DNA of 34,976 bases from Burkholderiales bacterium (GTDB lineage: Bacteria; Pseudomonadota; Gammaproteobacteria; Burkholderiales; Casimicrobiaceae): assembly GCA_031270015.1 (NCBI GenBank), contig JAISYH010000009.1, forward strand, positions 1 through 34,976, read 5' to 3'. Made by a program: the position numbers and the translations under genes. A model generated the notes under the pieces. It worked only from the letters and a program-made list of their open reading frames with translations, was not told where the DNA came from and did not search any database. This document shows positions 1 through 7,407 of this stretch, piece after piece. Numbering within the stretch: position 1 is the first letter of the stretch; each line of letters begins with the position of its first letter.

Positions 1-876
1 AAGTGTCTCAACAGTAGGCGGTAATCGCTTATCCATAACCTAATTATAGGCTCAAAATAAAGAAAAATCAAGCCCAAAAAAGGCGAAGAATGATAAAAAT
101 CTGCCTGCTCTCAAAACAGCCCGCCCGCCGTCGTGTTCAATGTTTTCAACGAAGCTATAAATTACTGAGTTGCCCTTTAGCGCTCGCTCAGGCTTCAGCC
201 GGCGAAATGGTATATTTCACCGGATAACTGCCAGTGTGTTTCGCAAAGGTGCAAAAAATCAAAATGCCCTTTTATGGGCTGCTCTGAAAGCCGGATTACC
301 GTGTTCAGAGAGAGGGTGTATTCAACTTTGAGCAGTGCCGTTTGGTCATAAATGCCAAAATGATTCCGCAGAACCCGTGGAGATTCGGAACATGTTGTAC
401 CACTTTTATAAAATTTTTTTTGTTTATATCCAAATCTTCGAAAAAGCTTGCTCTTTTGATATCGCTGTTGTTATTATTCAATTGAGCTTGGTAAGCTCCT
501 TGTTGCATTTTCGTTTAGTAAGCAGAGCCCGTCTTTATGACGGGCTTCGCTTTTCTGGCTCTCGTCAAAGAACCATCCCTTCAACTAGCTCTTTACTCTC
601 GTAATATTCATTCTCACTTCCCCGCGGATACGGGGAGAAGTTTGCCTACATCTTGCCCATCGTTACAGGTTCGCGGTTTTTACATCCCAATTCAAGGGAA
701 AAGCTTGCCGGCAAAGTATATCATTCCATTTACCGCGCACCCGTGGAGAAACGGAACACGCTGGTCAAAGAAAAACCGTTGCCTTGCTGCTTACGAAGGT
801 TTATTACGAAAATCGTAATATTATAACTTTGGAAAATATGCAATAATTAGCAAGCCCAAACAGACAAGGTTGTCAA
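1..876. other. Long non-coding stretch, no convincing gene
   Basis: I see no supported gene here. The longest open frames (about 90 codons) lack ribosome binding sites and have no recognisable family. Visible structure includes an imperfect inverted repeat at 199-223 (CCGG and GAAAT arms), a terminator-like hairpin at 526-546, and a pair of 22-bp near-identical segments at 373-394 and 739-760. The stretch may hold decayed sequence. Confidence 0.5.
526..556 (+). terminator. Candidate intrinsic terminator
   Basis: An 8-bp perfect stem (526-533 with 539-546, AGCCCGTC and its complement) closes a 5-nt loop and is followed by TCGCTTTT. This is the shape of a rho-independent terminator reading rightward, although the T tract is interrupted. 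No upstream gene is recognised, so the transcript it would end is unknown. Confidence 0.45.
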
Positions 877-2352
877 ATGGCTAAAAAATCTTCTTCCATT
901 TTTGGAAAAAGAATGCGCGTGGCTCGGCGGGCAGCTTGGCTGTCACAGATGCGCAAGTGCTGGAAGTTGCTGATCCTCATTCTTTTTCCGGCCAGTTTGC
1001 TGCTGGCGGCTTCTCCCGCCAAGGTTGGAGAGCAAGCTCCGTTGGTGGACGTGGTGAGCGTCTACAACGGCGGTTTTGCCTTGTCCCGCGAAGGGGAGGG
1101 GGATTATCCGAAAGGTGAAATGGAATTGATCAATTCGGTGCTCGCTTCCCGCGCGCAACCGGAATTCACGCCAGACGAGGGAGGCGGCGCGGAAAAGCGC
1201 AGGGATTTGTTTTATGAACTGGCGGCTCCCGCCACGATTTCATCCTTCCGTATCCGGGGAAAAGCGAATCCTACCGTGCCCCGGCGGGTGGAGATCGCGA
1301 TCTCCTCCTCGCCAAAAACAGGATTTCAGACTGTCGCGGTCTACGATGTGCCCGAGCAATACCGGACAGCGTGGAATACCGGCAAGGAAATCGATTTTTC
1401 CATTCCCGCGCGGCAGAAAATTTCAGGGCGCTACCTTCGTCTGACCTTGCTGGATCCCAAACAAGGCTATTTTGGATTGCGTTACTTCAATGCCCATGGC
1501 CGCTTTGACGAGCCTCCCGCGCTACGTAAAAATTTCAGTGGTATTTACAGAACGTACAAATTCCATGCCGACGCGGGTACGCCGACAGAAGCGGATTCCG
1601 CCATGTTTGGTCAGCGGCGTGAAGGGCGGGATTCCTACGAGTCTCATATTATTCTTCATCAACAGGAAGGACAGGTACAAGGATGTTATGTGTTCGCGAA
1701 AGAAATGAGCAAGGATGTACAGATTCTGTCCGTGGAAGGTACGCTTGCTGGCGGCGCGGAAGGTAACCTTTTCCGCTTTACGCGCATACACAAGGATGGC
1801 GGTGAGCGCCAAGGGGTCATAACATTGTCATCGGACGGCAACAAGATGGCGCATTTGGCCATGTTGCGCGAGATCAAGCCTGGCGACAAGGATGATGGAT
1901 TCTACCGTCTTGTGCTTGCCCGCGTCACCGACCAGCCCATCCCCTGCGCGACCAGCGCGGAAAAGGAAAAGACGCCCGCCGACGCCATGAAGGAAGCGAT
2001 CGACAAGACCGGCAAGGTACAGCTCTATGGCGTCAATTTCGATTTCGATTCCGATGTTTTGCGCCCTGAGTCCGGCGCAGTGCTGAACGAGGTGGTGAAA
2101 CTCGCCCAGGCCAACCCAGGCTGGAAATTCGAGGTCGGCGGCCACACGGACAGCCAGGGGGCGGATGCCTACAACCAGAATCTGTCGGAACGGCGCGCCG
2201 CTTCGGTGGTGCGCTATCTGACGCGAGCGGGCGTTACCGCCTCGCGCCTTTCGGCCAAGGGCTACGGTGAATCCCGCCCCTTGATTCCCGAAACCGGCGA
2301 CAGCGAAGCCGCCCGCGCCCAAAACCGGCGTGTGGAATTGGTGAAACAATAA
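877..2352 (+). CDS. OmpA-domain envelope protein with discoidin-like region
   Basis: This 491-residue protein probably anchors the outer membrane or cell envelope to peptidoglycan. The C-terminal ~115 residues form an OmpA-like peptidoglycan-binding domain, with FDFDSDVLRPES, a GGHTDSQGADAYNQNLSERR segment, GYGESRP and NRRVEL. Residues ~110-210 resemble a discoidin (F5/8 type C)-like beta domain. The start is uncertain. The third in-frame ATG (949) gives a textbook signal peptide (MRKCWK then a hydrophobic run ending near LAASPA). The ATG at 913 has GGAAAAAG upstream, and 877 gives the longest form with an unusually long basic N-terminus. It lies 20 nt upstream of a small secreted protein gene with a strong SD, so the two are probably co-transcribed. 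The OmpA domain is certain; the ligand and precise role are inferred. Confidence 0.85.
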   Translation: MAKKSSSIFGKRMRVARRAAWLSQMRKCWKLLILILFPASLLLAASPAKVGEQAPLVDVVSVYNGGFALSREGEGDYPKGEMELINSVLASRAQPEFTPDEGGGAEKRRDLFYELAAPATISSFRIRGKANPTVPRRVEIAISSSPKTGFQTVAVYDVPEQYRTAWNTGKEIDFSIPARQKISGRYLRLTLLDPKQGYFGLRYFNAHGRFDEPPALRKNFSGIYRTYKFHADAGTPTEADSAMFGQRREGRDSYESHIILHQQEGQVQGCYVFAKEMSKDVQILSVEGTLAGGAEGNLFRFTRIHKDGGERQGVITLSSDGNKMAHLAMLREIKPGDKDDGFYRLVLARVTDQPIPCATSAEKEKTPADAMKEAIDKTGKVQLYGVNFDFDSDVLRPESGAVLNEVVKLAQANPGWKFEVGGHTDSQGADAYNQNLSERRAASVVRYLTRAGVTASRLSAKGYGESRPLIPETGDSEAARAQNRRVELVKQ

Positions 2353-2372
2353 CCTGAAAGAAGGAGGAACCC

Positions 2373-2801
2373 ATGATGTCCAAACGTTTGGCGCTTGCCG
2401 CAACAAGCTGTTTTGCGTTGTTCTTGGCTTCTCCCTTGACGCAGGCGGCCGATCTCAAGGCTTGGCGGGCGGGGTTGATTGAGCAGAACGCGCAGCTTTG
2501 CGAGCGGATATATGTCAATGAAATCAAAAACAGCGGTACGCGCAAACAGTTTTGTTCCTGCGTGCATACGGATTATTTCACAAATACGAGTGATGAACAG
2601 CTCTTGAGAATGATTCAGTCCCTGGAAGACATGGAAAAAGGTCAGATCAAGAAAGATACGCCCGAAAGCTATGCGCAGGCCAAGCGTGACGCGGACGAGG
2701 ATGAGCGCCGCCTTGCCGCCAGCGAAAAGGTTTGCATGAAAAAATACGGCCTTTCCGTGAAAAGCGGCTCTGAATTGATGCTGCAAGGACTGGGACTGTG
2801 A
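2373..2801 (+). CDS. Small periplasmic four-cysteine protein, unknown function
   Basis: I do not recognise a family for this 142-residue protein. The N-terminus is a clear signal peptide (basic MMSKR, a hydrophobic stretch, then a cut near TQAAD). The mature part is charged and mostly helical-looking, with four cysteines (C of LCERIY, two in FCSCVH, one in KVCMKKYG) that could form disulfides or bind a metal. A strong GGAGG lies 5 nt before ATG 2373; ATG 2376 is an equally plausible start. It follows the OmpA-domain gene closely, suggesting a shared envelope role. Function unknown. Confidence 0.75.
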   Translation: MMSKRLALAATSCFALFLASPLTQAADLKAWRAGLIEQNAQLCERIYVNEIKNSGTRKQFCSCVHTDYFTNTSDEQLLRMIQSLEDMEKGQIKKDTPESYAQAKRDADEDERRLAASEKVCMKKYGLSVKSGSELMLQGLGL

Positions 2802-3114
2802 CGACCGTGGGCTTGGGCGTATTTCATGGACTACACCAACCGCGCATGGTTGCCAACCATGTGGTGGTCGGGCAGTGTCAAGTTCCGTTCGATTCTATCC
2901 CGATACGTAGCTGGTCTATCCGCCAAATACAGAGCTAACTGTGACTGTGTGCAACTGTTGGTTGCGCGTCCCTCCGATGCTAAAGCTAACAACACCCTCC
3001 ACTCTCTTGCCTCACCCCTTTCAAATAGGGGTCAGCTCACGAAACGGAAAAAAATCGTATGCTAAGCTGCCCGCCCTTTTCACTTAGTCATAGCAGGTTG
3101 GCGGCAAAGCCATT
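2802..3114. other. Non-coding stretch with a short perfect palindrome
   Basis: This 313-nt gap separates the envelope gene pair from the leftward toxin-antitoxin pair. A 79-codon open frame at 2826 has no SD and no recognised family. The only structure I see is a 7-bp inverted repeat with one central base at 2846-2860 (ATGGTTG, C, CAACCAT), extendable by one pair. No T tract follows. Confidence 0.4.
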
Positions 3115-3390
3115 TCAGCGGTCCTCTCGGGTATGCCACAACCGCAGCACGTAGATGATCGAATCCTGAATTTCGTAGCGAACTTCGTACTCCCCGACCA
3201 GAATTCGCCGTACCTCGCGTGGCTCGAACTGGAAAAGTTGCTCGCCGATGCGTGGGTTGGTCAGCAGAATGGCCGGGGCCTTGGTCAGCGTCTGCACTAC
3301 CCGCGCCGCGGCGGGCTTGTTCACCAGAGCCAGGAATTCATACAGGCGCGCCAAATCGGAAAGCGCCTTGCTGGTCCACTTCAGATCCAT
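3115..3390 (-). CDS. parE: RelE/ParE-family toxin
   Basis: This 91-residue protein matches the ParE/RelE toxin fold family. It has an N-terminal WTSKALSDLARLYEFL helix, a central region ending in NPRIGEQLFQFEPREVRRILVGEYEVRYEI and a C-terminal IIYVLRLWHTRE strand. ParE toxins typically poison DNA gyrase, whereas RelE members cut mRNA; the sequence favours ParE-type. The start at 3390 (MDLKWTS) shares one base with the stop of the antitoxin gene (TGATG), the usual TA arrangement. A longer frame from 3438 would overlap the antitoxin extensively and is not preferred. Transcribed leftward as second gene of the pair. Confidence 0.85.
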   Translation of the reverse strand: MDLKWTSKALSDLARLYEFLALVNKPAAARVVQTLTKAPAILLTNPRIGEQLFQFEPREVRRILVGEYEVRYEIQDSIIYVLRLWHTREDR

Positions 3391-3656
3391 CAACGCGGCA
3401 CCGGCAGCGGCCGGTCGGTGCCAAGGCTCTCCGCCCACGCTTGCACGGTCTGGTGATCGATGACGTGACCGGCGTCTACATCAGCCAGCGCTTCTTGAGT
3501 CAGTCGGTCGCGTTCCTCTTCCTGGGCGATCCAGGCGGAAAGCGCCTGCTTTATGATCCAGCCGCGCGAGCGTTCAAGTCGTGAAGCTACCTGATCTACC
3601 TTGTCGGCCAGCGGAAGCGGCACGTGCGCGGTCAGTACTTTGGTTGTTGATGTCAT
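3390..3656 (-). CDS. parD: Ribbon-helix-helix (CopG/ParD-like) antitoxin
   Basis: This 88-residue protein begins MTSTTKVLTAHVPLPLADKV, a typical ribbon-helix-helix N-terminus with one DNA-binding strand. A helix pair containing RLERSRGWIIKQALSAWI follows. The C-terminal half (EALADVDAGHVIDHQTVQAWAESLG) is the usual disordered or helical toxin-neutralising tail. It should bind and autoregulate its own promoter just right of 3656 and neutralise the downstream ParE-like toxin. I chose ATG 3656 because it gives the family-standard N-terminus; the longer open frame runs back into the neighbouring gene. Confidence 0.85.
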   Translation of the reverse strand: MTSTTKVLTAHVPLPLADKVDQVASRLERSRGWIIKQALSAWIAQEEERDRLTQEALADVDAGHVIDHQTVQAWAESLGTDRPLPVPR

Positions 3657-3666
3657 TTTGCACCCC

Positions 3667-4002
3667 CTATCGGAACTTGATCTTACCGGAGCCGGCAACA
3701 TTGTGGTCACGGTGCGGCGGATTACCCCGCACCAGGATGTCACCGGACCCGACCACACGGGCGCGTACTTCGGAACGAATGAATACCTCAATGTCGCCGT
3801 TGAAGCAGGTCTTGACCGACACCACCGCGTCAGCCGTTTCGCCGACCACGATGAGCATTGGCTTGTCGCTGCGCCGGAACACCATATCGACCGAATCCTT
3901 GACGACGATCTTGCGGATTGGCTGGACCTTTACGTAGTTCTCAATGTGTTTCCAAGCCGAGTTCTTTCGGTTGCTCGTAACGGGAGGGCGGAAGATGTCC
4001 AT
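3667..4002 (-). CDS. Head-GIN-domain-like (DUF2807) protein, possibly truncated
   Basis: This 111-residue protein has a C-terminal half typical of the DUF2807 (GIN) beta-helix family: alternating V/I strands and the GSGDILVRGNPP motif ending in AGSGKIKF. Family members are normally 200 or more residues with a signal peptide. This one has no signal sequence, so it may be a truncated remnant or a cytoplasmic offshoot. AAAGGA about 10 nt before ATG 4002 supports that start. It ends 10 nt before the antitoxin start and could be co-transcribed with the toxin-antitoxin pair. Function unknown. Confidence 0.55.
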   Translation of the reverse strand: MDIFRPPVTSNRKNSAWKHIENYVKVQPIRKIVVKDSVDMVFRRSDKPMLIVVGETADAVVSVKTCFNGDIEVFIRSEVRARVVGSGDILVRGNPPHRDHNVAGSGKIKFR

Positions 4003-4229
4003 CGGGAACGATCCTTTCTGATGCGGTCTGATATTTTACTGATCATAGTGATTAGAATTGAATCGGTCAAACAAAATGTCAGAATAGAACCGTGTTTTTG
4101 TTTCTTGACAATTTTGGAGATTACAATGTCGCACAAACCGCCACAACATCTGGTATTTTTACCAAAAACAAAACCGTATTTGTTGCAATCCGATGTGTGT
4201 TGTGTTAGCGTGAAATTGTAACAATAAAA

Positions 4230-4245
4230 AGCCTGCCAAAGCAGG
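4230..4245 (+). promoter_or_regulatory. Short hairpin in leader of small membrane protein gene
   Basis: GCCTGC, CAAA, GCAGGC forms a 6-bp stem with a 4-nt loop. It sits just upstream of the AAGGAG ribosome binding site of the gene at 4265. It could stabilise the transcript or modulate initiation. There is no T tract, so it is not a standard terminator. Confidence 0.3.
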
Positions 4246-4264
4246 CAAGCAAGGAGAATATAAA

Positions 4265-4561
4265 ATGAAAAAAATACTATCAACAATTAGTAAAGTGGCG
4301 TTTATCGTACTGTTTCTGTACCTATTCGCCAGATGGGATCACATCACCTCGGGAATGATATTGCTCCTTGTTCCGCTCCTTGTCCTTTTTGGTTTTCTTG
4401 GTGGTTTTTTGAAGTTTTCTGAAAAGTCGCGCTATCGCAACCGCAACAGATTTTCGTCTTGGTCCAATATGAACACTGTCGGCAATTCTGGTCCTTCCGA
4501 CTATCTTTTCGATGCAAATCCATCCGCATGGGCTTCAATCCCCGATGCCCCCGATGAATGA
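4265..4561 (+). CDS. Small membrane protein, unknown function
   Basis: This 98-residue protein has two predicted membrane segments (about residues 10-24 and 30-50). A basic stretch (KFSEKSRYRNRNR) and a polar, Ser/Asn/Pro-rich tail ending PDAPDE follow, probably facing the cytoplasm. AAGGAG sits about 8 nt before the ATG, which makes translation credible. No family recognised. It converges on the leftward MazF-like toxin gene, with the UUCG-loop hairpin at 4646-4675 between them. Confidence 0.6.
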   Translation: MKKILSTISKVAFIVLFLYLFARWDHITSGMILLLVPLLVLFGFLGGFLKFSEKSRYRNRNRFSSWSNMNTVGNSGPSDYLFDANPSAWASIPDAPDE

Positions 4562-4639
4562 TGTACCGCCCCGAGTTTTGATGAGGCTCATCTTCATAGC
4601 CTTCCGCCCGACCCCGTGAGGGGTTGGCGGTAAAGTGCC

Positions 4640-4692
4640 CAAAGAAAAACCCCAAATCCGAAGAAATGGGGTTTTAGGGGAGGCGGAGCCTC
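4640..4692 (-). terminator. UUCG-loop intrinsic terminator, copy 1
   Basis: Read leftward, a 9-bp perfect stem (4667-4675 with 4646-4654, AAAACCCCA and its complement) encloses a 12-nt loop with a C-UUCG-G tetraloop core. The sequence TTTTCTTTGGG follows the stem. It lies immediately downstream of the leftward MazF-like gene. A second small inverted repeat (GAGGC/GCCTC, 4680-4692) is adjacent. It shares loop and flank with a copy at 6307-6358. Confidence 0.75.
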
Positions 4693-4697
4693 AAAAA

Positions 4698-5150
4698 TCA
4701 CAAAATATAGTTAGATGCATCTATCTCCGGAGTAGAAAGAATGGCCTTTACTATTTCCAGCACACGGGTTAAAGCGTTTGATTCTATCGTTGAACAAACC
4801 AAAGGCACACGATCAGGAGATCTAGCCACCCAATCCACAGTAGTAACTTGTTCAGGTATTAAACAACCTGTAATGTGCGTTCGCTTTTCTCCATTTTCAA
4901 ACATAAAAAGCCGCTTTTGTGCAGCGGGGTCTGTTATTTTTGCATTAACTTCTACACGCGCATTTTTTGGCAGATCAATACGAAGGTTTGTCGTTATGGG
5001 ACAAATCATAGCTAGACTGCTTTTGTTGAATAAACTGAACGTCAAAACAAGAGCTGGGCGATAACCAATTATTTCACTGCCCATTTGTTCTGAGCGGGGG
5101 AAATTCAACCATAAAATGTCGCCTTTCTTAGGGACGTACAAGGTGTTCAT
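4698..5150 (-). CDS. MazF/PemK-family endoribonuclease toxin, extended
   Basis: The N-terminal ~90 residues match the MazF/PemK toxin family: KKGDILWLNFP, then GYRPALVLTFSLFN, then AMICPITTN. These proteins are sequence-specific mRNA interferases. At 150 residues it is longer than the usual ~110, with a C-terminal extension (about 105-150: ALTRVLEIVKAILSTPEI and the tail). I chose ATG 5150 over 5168 because AAGGAG lies about 8 nt upstream. No MazE-like antitoxin is evident on either side; the only upstream frame (5165-5395, leftward) is dominated by a hairpin and has no AbrB-like features. Either the antitoxin is unrecognised or the toxin is solitary. Confidence 0.75.
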   Translation of the reverse strand: MNTLYVPKKGDILWLNFPRSEQMGSEIIGYRPALVLTFSLFNKSSLAMICPITTNLRIDLPKNARVEVNAKITDPAAQKRLFMFENGEKRTHITGCLIPEQVTTVDWVARSPDRVPLVCSTIESNALTRVLEIVKAILSTPEIDASNYIL

Positions 5151-5335
5151 GAGAGATCTCCTTTTCACATGCCGGACGGTTGTCTGGCTTCAATTAGCAA
5201 AAGGATATGGAGAACATTTTGGTATAACCTGGTCAGGCCGTTCGGTAGAAACGAGTTTTTAAACGATCGTCCAACACGTTTGACGACTACCGGAACAAGG
5301 TTGAAAAGCACCTCAAAAAATTGGGCTATGTACCT

Positions 5336-5383
5336 GTCTTGCCCTGCGGCATCACCATTCCTGGCGATGCCGCAGGGCAAGAC
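5336..5383. repeat. 18-bp perfect inverted repeat (long hairpin)
   Basis: GTCTTGCCCTGCGGCATC at 5336-5353 is exactly complementary to 5366-5383, with a 12-nt loop. It lies just after the stop of the leftward repeat-protein gene (stop at 5396-5398) and upstream of the MazF-like gene. Read leftward, a T6 run occurs about 18 nt beyond the stem, too far for a standard terminator. It could be a processing or attenuation structure, or a relic of a mobile repeat. Confidence 0.8.
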
Positions 5384-5395
5384 GAGAAAACACAT

Positions 5396-6169
5396 TCACC
5401 ATGGGCCAAAGAGGTTTTCTGGATGTGCTTCCGAATTAATGGCTTGCTCCAACATCAGTTCAGCTTCTTTTTCGGGACTGCGAACAGCCTGTGTAGCTCG
5501 GATTCTCAGTTGCAGCAGCACTTTTCTGGGTAAGCGAATAACCAGCCTATCATCTTTGCTTTCATCAAAGAAGAGGGATCGGTACTTGGGACCCCATTCG
5601 GGATCCTCTAAGATGGCGGCTTCAGCCTCTGGAAAACGGTCTTGGAGCACATCGCGCGCATAGAAAAAGGCATTGAAAGGATCATTTCCCATCATCGCTT
5701 CCGCTTCTGGAAAACGCCCTTTGATGACGTAACGCGCATAGCTGCGCGCAAGAGCGGCATCACTCTGTGCAATCACGGCTTCAGCCTCCGGAAAACGTCC
5801 ACGAATCACGGTCAAGGCATAGTCATAGGCATCTTTGGGGCTTTGAATGATGCTTGCTTCAGCCTCTGGCCAACGACCACCAATGACATGGTAGGCATAA
5901 AGCACCGCCCACGCCGGATAGTTGGCAATCAGCGCTTCGCACTCGTGGAAACGTTTGTTTTCAAGGGCGTGATGTGCATAAAAAAACGCACAGGCAGCTT
6001 GAAGTTTTTCAGGGAGTTCGCCAACGGTAGCATTTTTGTATTCTGGGCACTTTGCCACCTCAACAAAAAACGCAGTGAAGCGAGAAAATTCGGCAGTCTC
6101 AGCGAATGTGTGTACGGGAATCTCGAAAAGGGACGAGCATTCGGACGCTACGTCTAACAATTGGTTCAT
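5396..6169 (-). CDS. PEAEA tandem-repeat protein with RHH-like C-terminus
   Basis: This 257-residue protein carries about five tandem units of 26-27 residues (anchor arginines near 73, 99, 125, 152, 178). The consensus is A-x-x-YA-x-x-VI-x-GRFPEAEA-x-I, giving a helical-repeat appearance. I know similar GR(F/W)PEAE repeats from some bacterial and large-phage proteins of unknown role. After the repeats, DRLVIRLPRKVLLQLRIRA followed by a helix resembles a ribbon-helix-helix segment. GGAGA precedes ATG 6169 and a plausible promoter lies at 6262-6290. Helical-repeat proteins usually bind protein partners; the partner here is unknown. It is upstream of the MazF-like toxin on the same strand. Confidence 0.8.
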   Translation of the reverse strand: MNQLLDVASECSSLFEIPVHTFAETAEFSRFTAFFVEVAKCPEYKNATVGELPEKLQAACAFFYAHHALENKRFHECEALIANYPAWAVLYAYHVIGGRWPEAEASIIQSPKDAYDYALTVIRGRFPEAEAVIAQSDAALARSYARYVIKGRFPEAEAMMGNDPFNAFFYARDVLQDRFPEAEAAILEDPEWGPKYRSLFFDESKDDRLVIRLPRKVLLQLRIRATQAVRSPEKEAELMLEQAINSEAHPENLFGPW

Positions 6170-6261
6170 GATAAGGTCTCCTATGTTGTGATGAACTCAA
6201 ACACCCTCCGAAACCGCGCGAAGGGTTGATATATAGGAGACGGGCAGAAGCAACAATGGTT

Positions 6262-6290
6262 ATTCTATAAATATTTTGAGCTAAAAGCAA
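6262..6290 (-). promoter_or_regulatory. Candidate sigma70 promoter for the repeat-protein gene
   Basis: Read leftward, TTGCTT (6290-6285) and TAGAAT (6267-6262) are separated by 17 nt. Transcription would start near 6255, giving a leader of about 85 nt before ATG 6169. Prediction only. Confidence 0.5.
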
Positions 6291-6306
6291 GAAGCAAAAC
6301 CAGACG

Positions 6307-6358
6307 GCCTCCCCAAATAAAAACCCCGAATCCGAAGAAACGGGGGTTTAGGGGAGGC
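6307..6358 (-). terminator. UUCG-loop intrinsic terminator, copy 2
   Basis: The inner stem (6321-6328 with 6341-6349, one bulged G) has the same 12-nt loop as copy 1. An outer 8-bp stem, GCCTCCCC (6307-6314) with GGGGAGGC (6351-6358), surrounds it. Read leftward, CGGGG is followed by TTTTTATTT, a good terminator tail. It lies downstream of the leftward gene ending at 6426. The stem-closing pair is G-C here and A-T in copy 1, a compensated change. Confidence 0.75.
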
Positions 6359-6425
6359 AAGCCTCGATCAAGTGTTTCACCTGATACGCGCAGCGTATCA
6401 GGTTAGAAAAACTACTCATGCGATT

Positions 6426-7034
6426 TCACGCCCCTCTAGGGAACGGAACCAGTGGACCGGGGCGATAATTCTGACGGCACCTGTATTTCCGCGCGGCGGG
6501 AGTTAGCGCATCTGCGTTATGCCATACAGCATTATTATCGATGATTTCAACGTTTAAAAAATTCAGGTTTCTGTATTTGATCGCCGTTATCGCCGTCTCT
6601 ATTTTTTGATAGTCGGGCGCGTAAGCTGCGTCGGCCTGGTTGAATACGCCGCCGACAAGCCTCTCAACGTCTGGAGTAGCCCCTCCATATAGGGATTGAT
6701 TTGTTGCCCCAATTTTTACCGCATTATCAGAAAGCCTCCTCATCTCTCCAGCAAAGTCGGGTTTATTCGATGCGTCTAAAATGGAACCCAATATCGCTCC
6801 ACCTACTGCTTGAGTATATGGATTATCGCTCCCTAGCATATTGGCGGCTCCGGCGATGGCGTTGTGCCAATTTGTATTGGGCTTATTAATTTCAGCGCTG
6901 ATTGCGCGAGCGGCATTCTGTGCTTCATCCTTATACTCCCCGTCGGGAACCGAAGCCAATGTTGTTGCCGCGGCATTGTCGACAGGTAGAAGGATACGGA
7001 TGCCCGGTGGGTCGGGAAAAACAAAGTGCGTCAT
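6426..7034 (-). CDS. Orphan hypothetical protein
   Basis: I recognise no family for this 202-residue protein. It is alanine- and asparagine-rich. Residues ~40-110 contain ARAISAEINKPNTNWHNAI and a glycine-rich AVGGAILGSIL stretch, giving a helical, partly hydrophobic look. The C-terminus is basic (KYRCRQNYRPGP). There is no signal peptide and no convincing SD before ATG 7034. The good intrinsic terminator downstream (6307-6358) supports leftward transcription. It could be the remaining C-terminal part of a larger surface or phage-derived protein whose 5' part is lost. Low certainty. Confidence 0.45.
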   Translation of the reverse strand: MTHFVFPDPPGIRILLPVDNAAATTLASVPDGEYKDEAQNAARAISAEINKPNTNWHNAIAGAANMLGSDNPYTQAVGGAILGSILDASNKPDFAGEMRRLSDNAVKIGATNQSLYGGATPDVERLVGGVFNQADAAYAPDYQKIETAITAIKYRNLNFLNVEIIDNNAVWHNADALTPAARKYRCRQNYRPGPLVPFPRGA

Positions 7035-7362
7035 GGGGATAACCCAGGTTGGGAGATAATTTGTGAAGTCGGCTATTCACCGGGCATCCATTGGGGCGGA
7101 ACGTTACCCGATACCTGTAAAATCCATTACGGGATGGTGAGTAGCGCGAAGACGTTGATAAAACTCATGTCCTGAAGCAGAACGGCAGTTGCAATGCCGT
7201 CTTGGTATATCGGAGGCAGCGCTTTTGCGGGGGAAGGATCGCTACCCTGTGCCTGCTACCACATTTACCGGCTGATGATTTCTATGTGATGTGCCTTTGC
7301 TCAATGAGGCAAAAGGCGCGTCACAACAAAGAAAGCTGATTTTAACGCGTCGCTCTCGCTTC
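7035..7362. other. Non-coding stretch, nothing recognised
   Basis: This gap lies between the orphan gene's start and the terminator of the leftward housekeeping cluster. I see no convincing open frame, RNA gene or repeat. It presumably holds the promoter of the orphan gene, but no clear -35/-10 pair stands out. Confidence 0.4.
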
Positions 7363-7398
7363 AAAAAGAATCGCCAGCATCCTCTCTCGCTAGCGATT
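7363..7398 (-). terminator. Intrinsic terminator of the pmm-yheT-aroF-dgt strand
   Basis: Read leftward, a 10-bp stem (7389-7398 with 7369-7378, one G-U pair) with a 10-nt loop is followed by CTTTTTG. It lies 10 nt past the stop of the phosphomannomutase gene. This is a standard rho-independent terminator. Confidence 0.8.
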
Positions 7399-7407
7399 TT
7401 GATGATA

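Noticed and set aside
300-800. Degenerate type I-E CRISPR array
   Set aside because: Several CCCCG-rich or AAGCTTGCC-containing segments look alike, but their spacing is irregular (63, 48, 111 nt) and no cas gene is present. Only one near-repeat pair is reported, as a low-interest finding.
2826-3065. 79-codon open frame after the small periplasmic gene
   Set aside because: No SD, no family match, and low-complexity composition.
5165-5395. 76-codon leftward open frame as a possible antitoxin for the MazF-like toxin
   Set aside because: Its N-terminal part is the translated 18-bp hairpin, and the rest has no AbrB, RHH or other antitoxin-like features. It begins right after the upstream stop, so it cannot be fully excluded.
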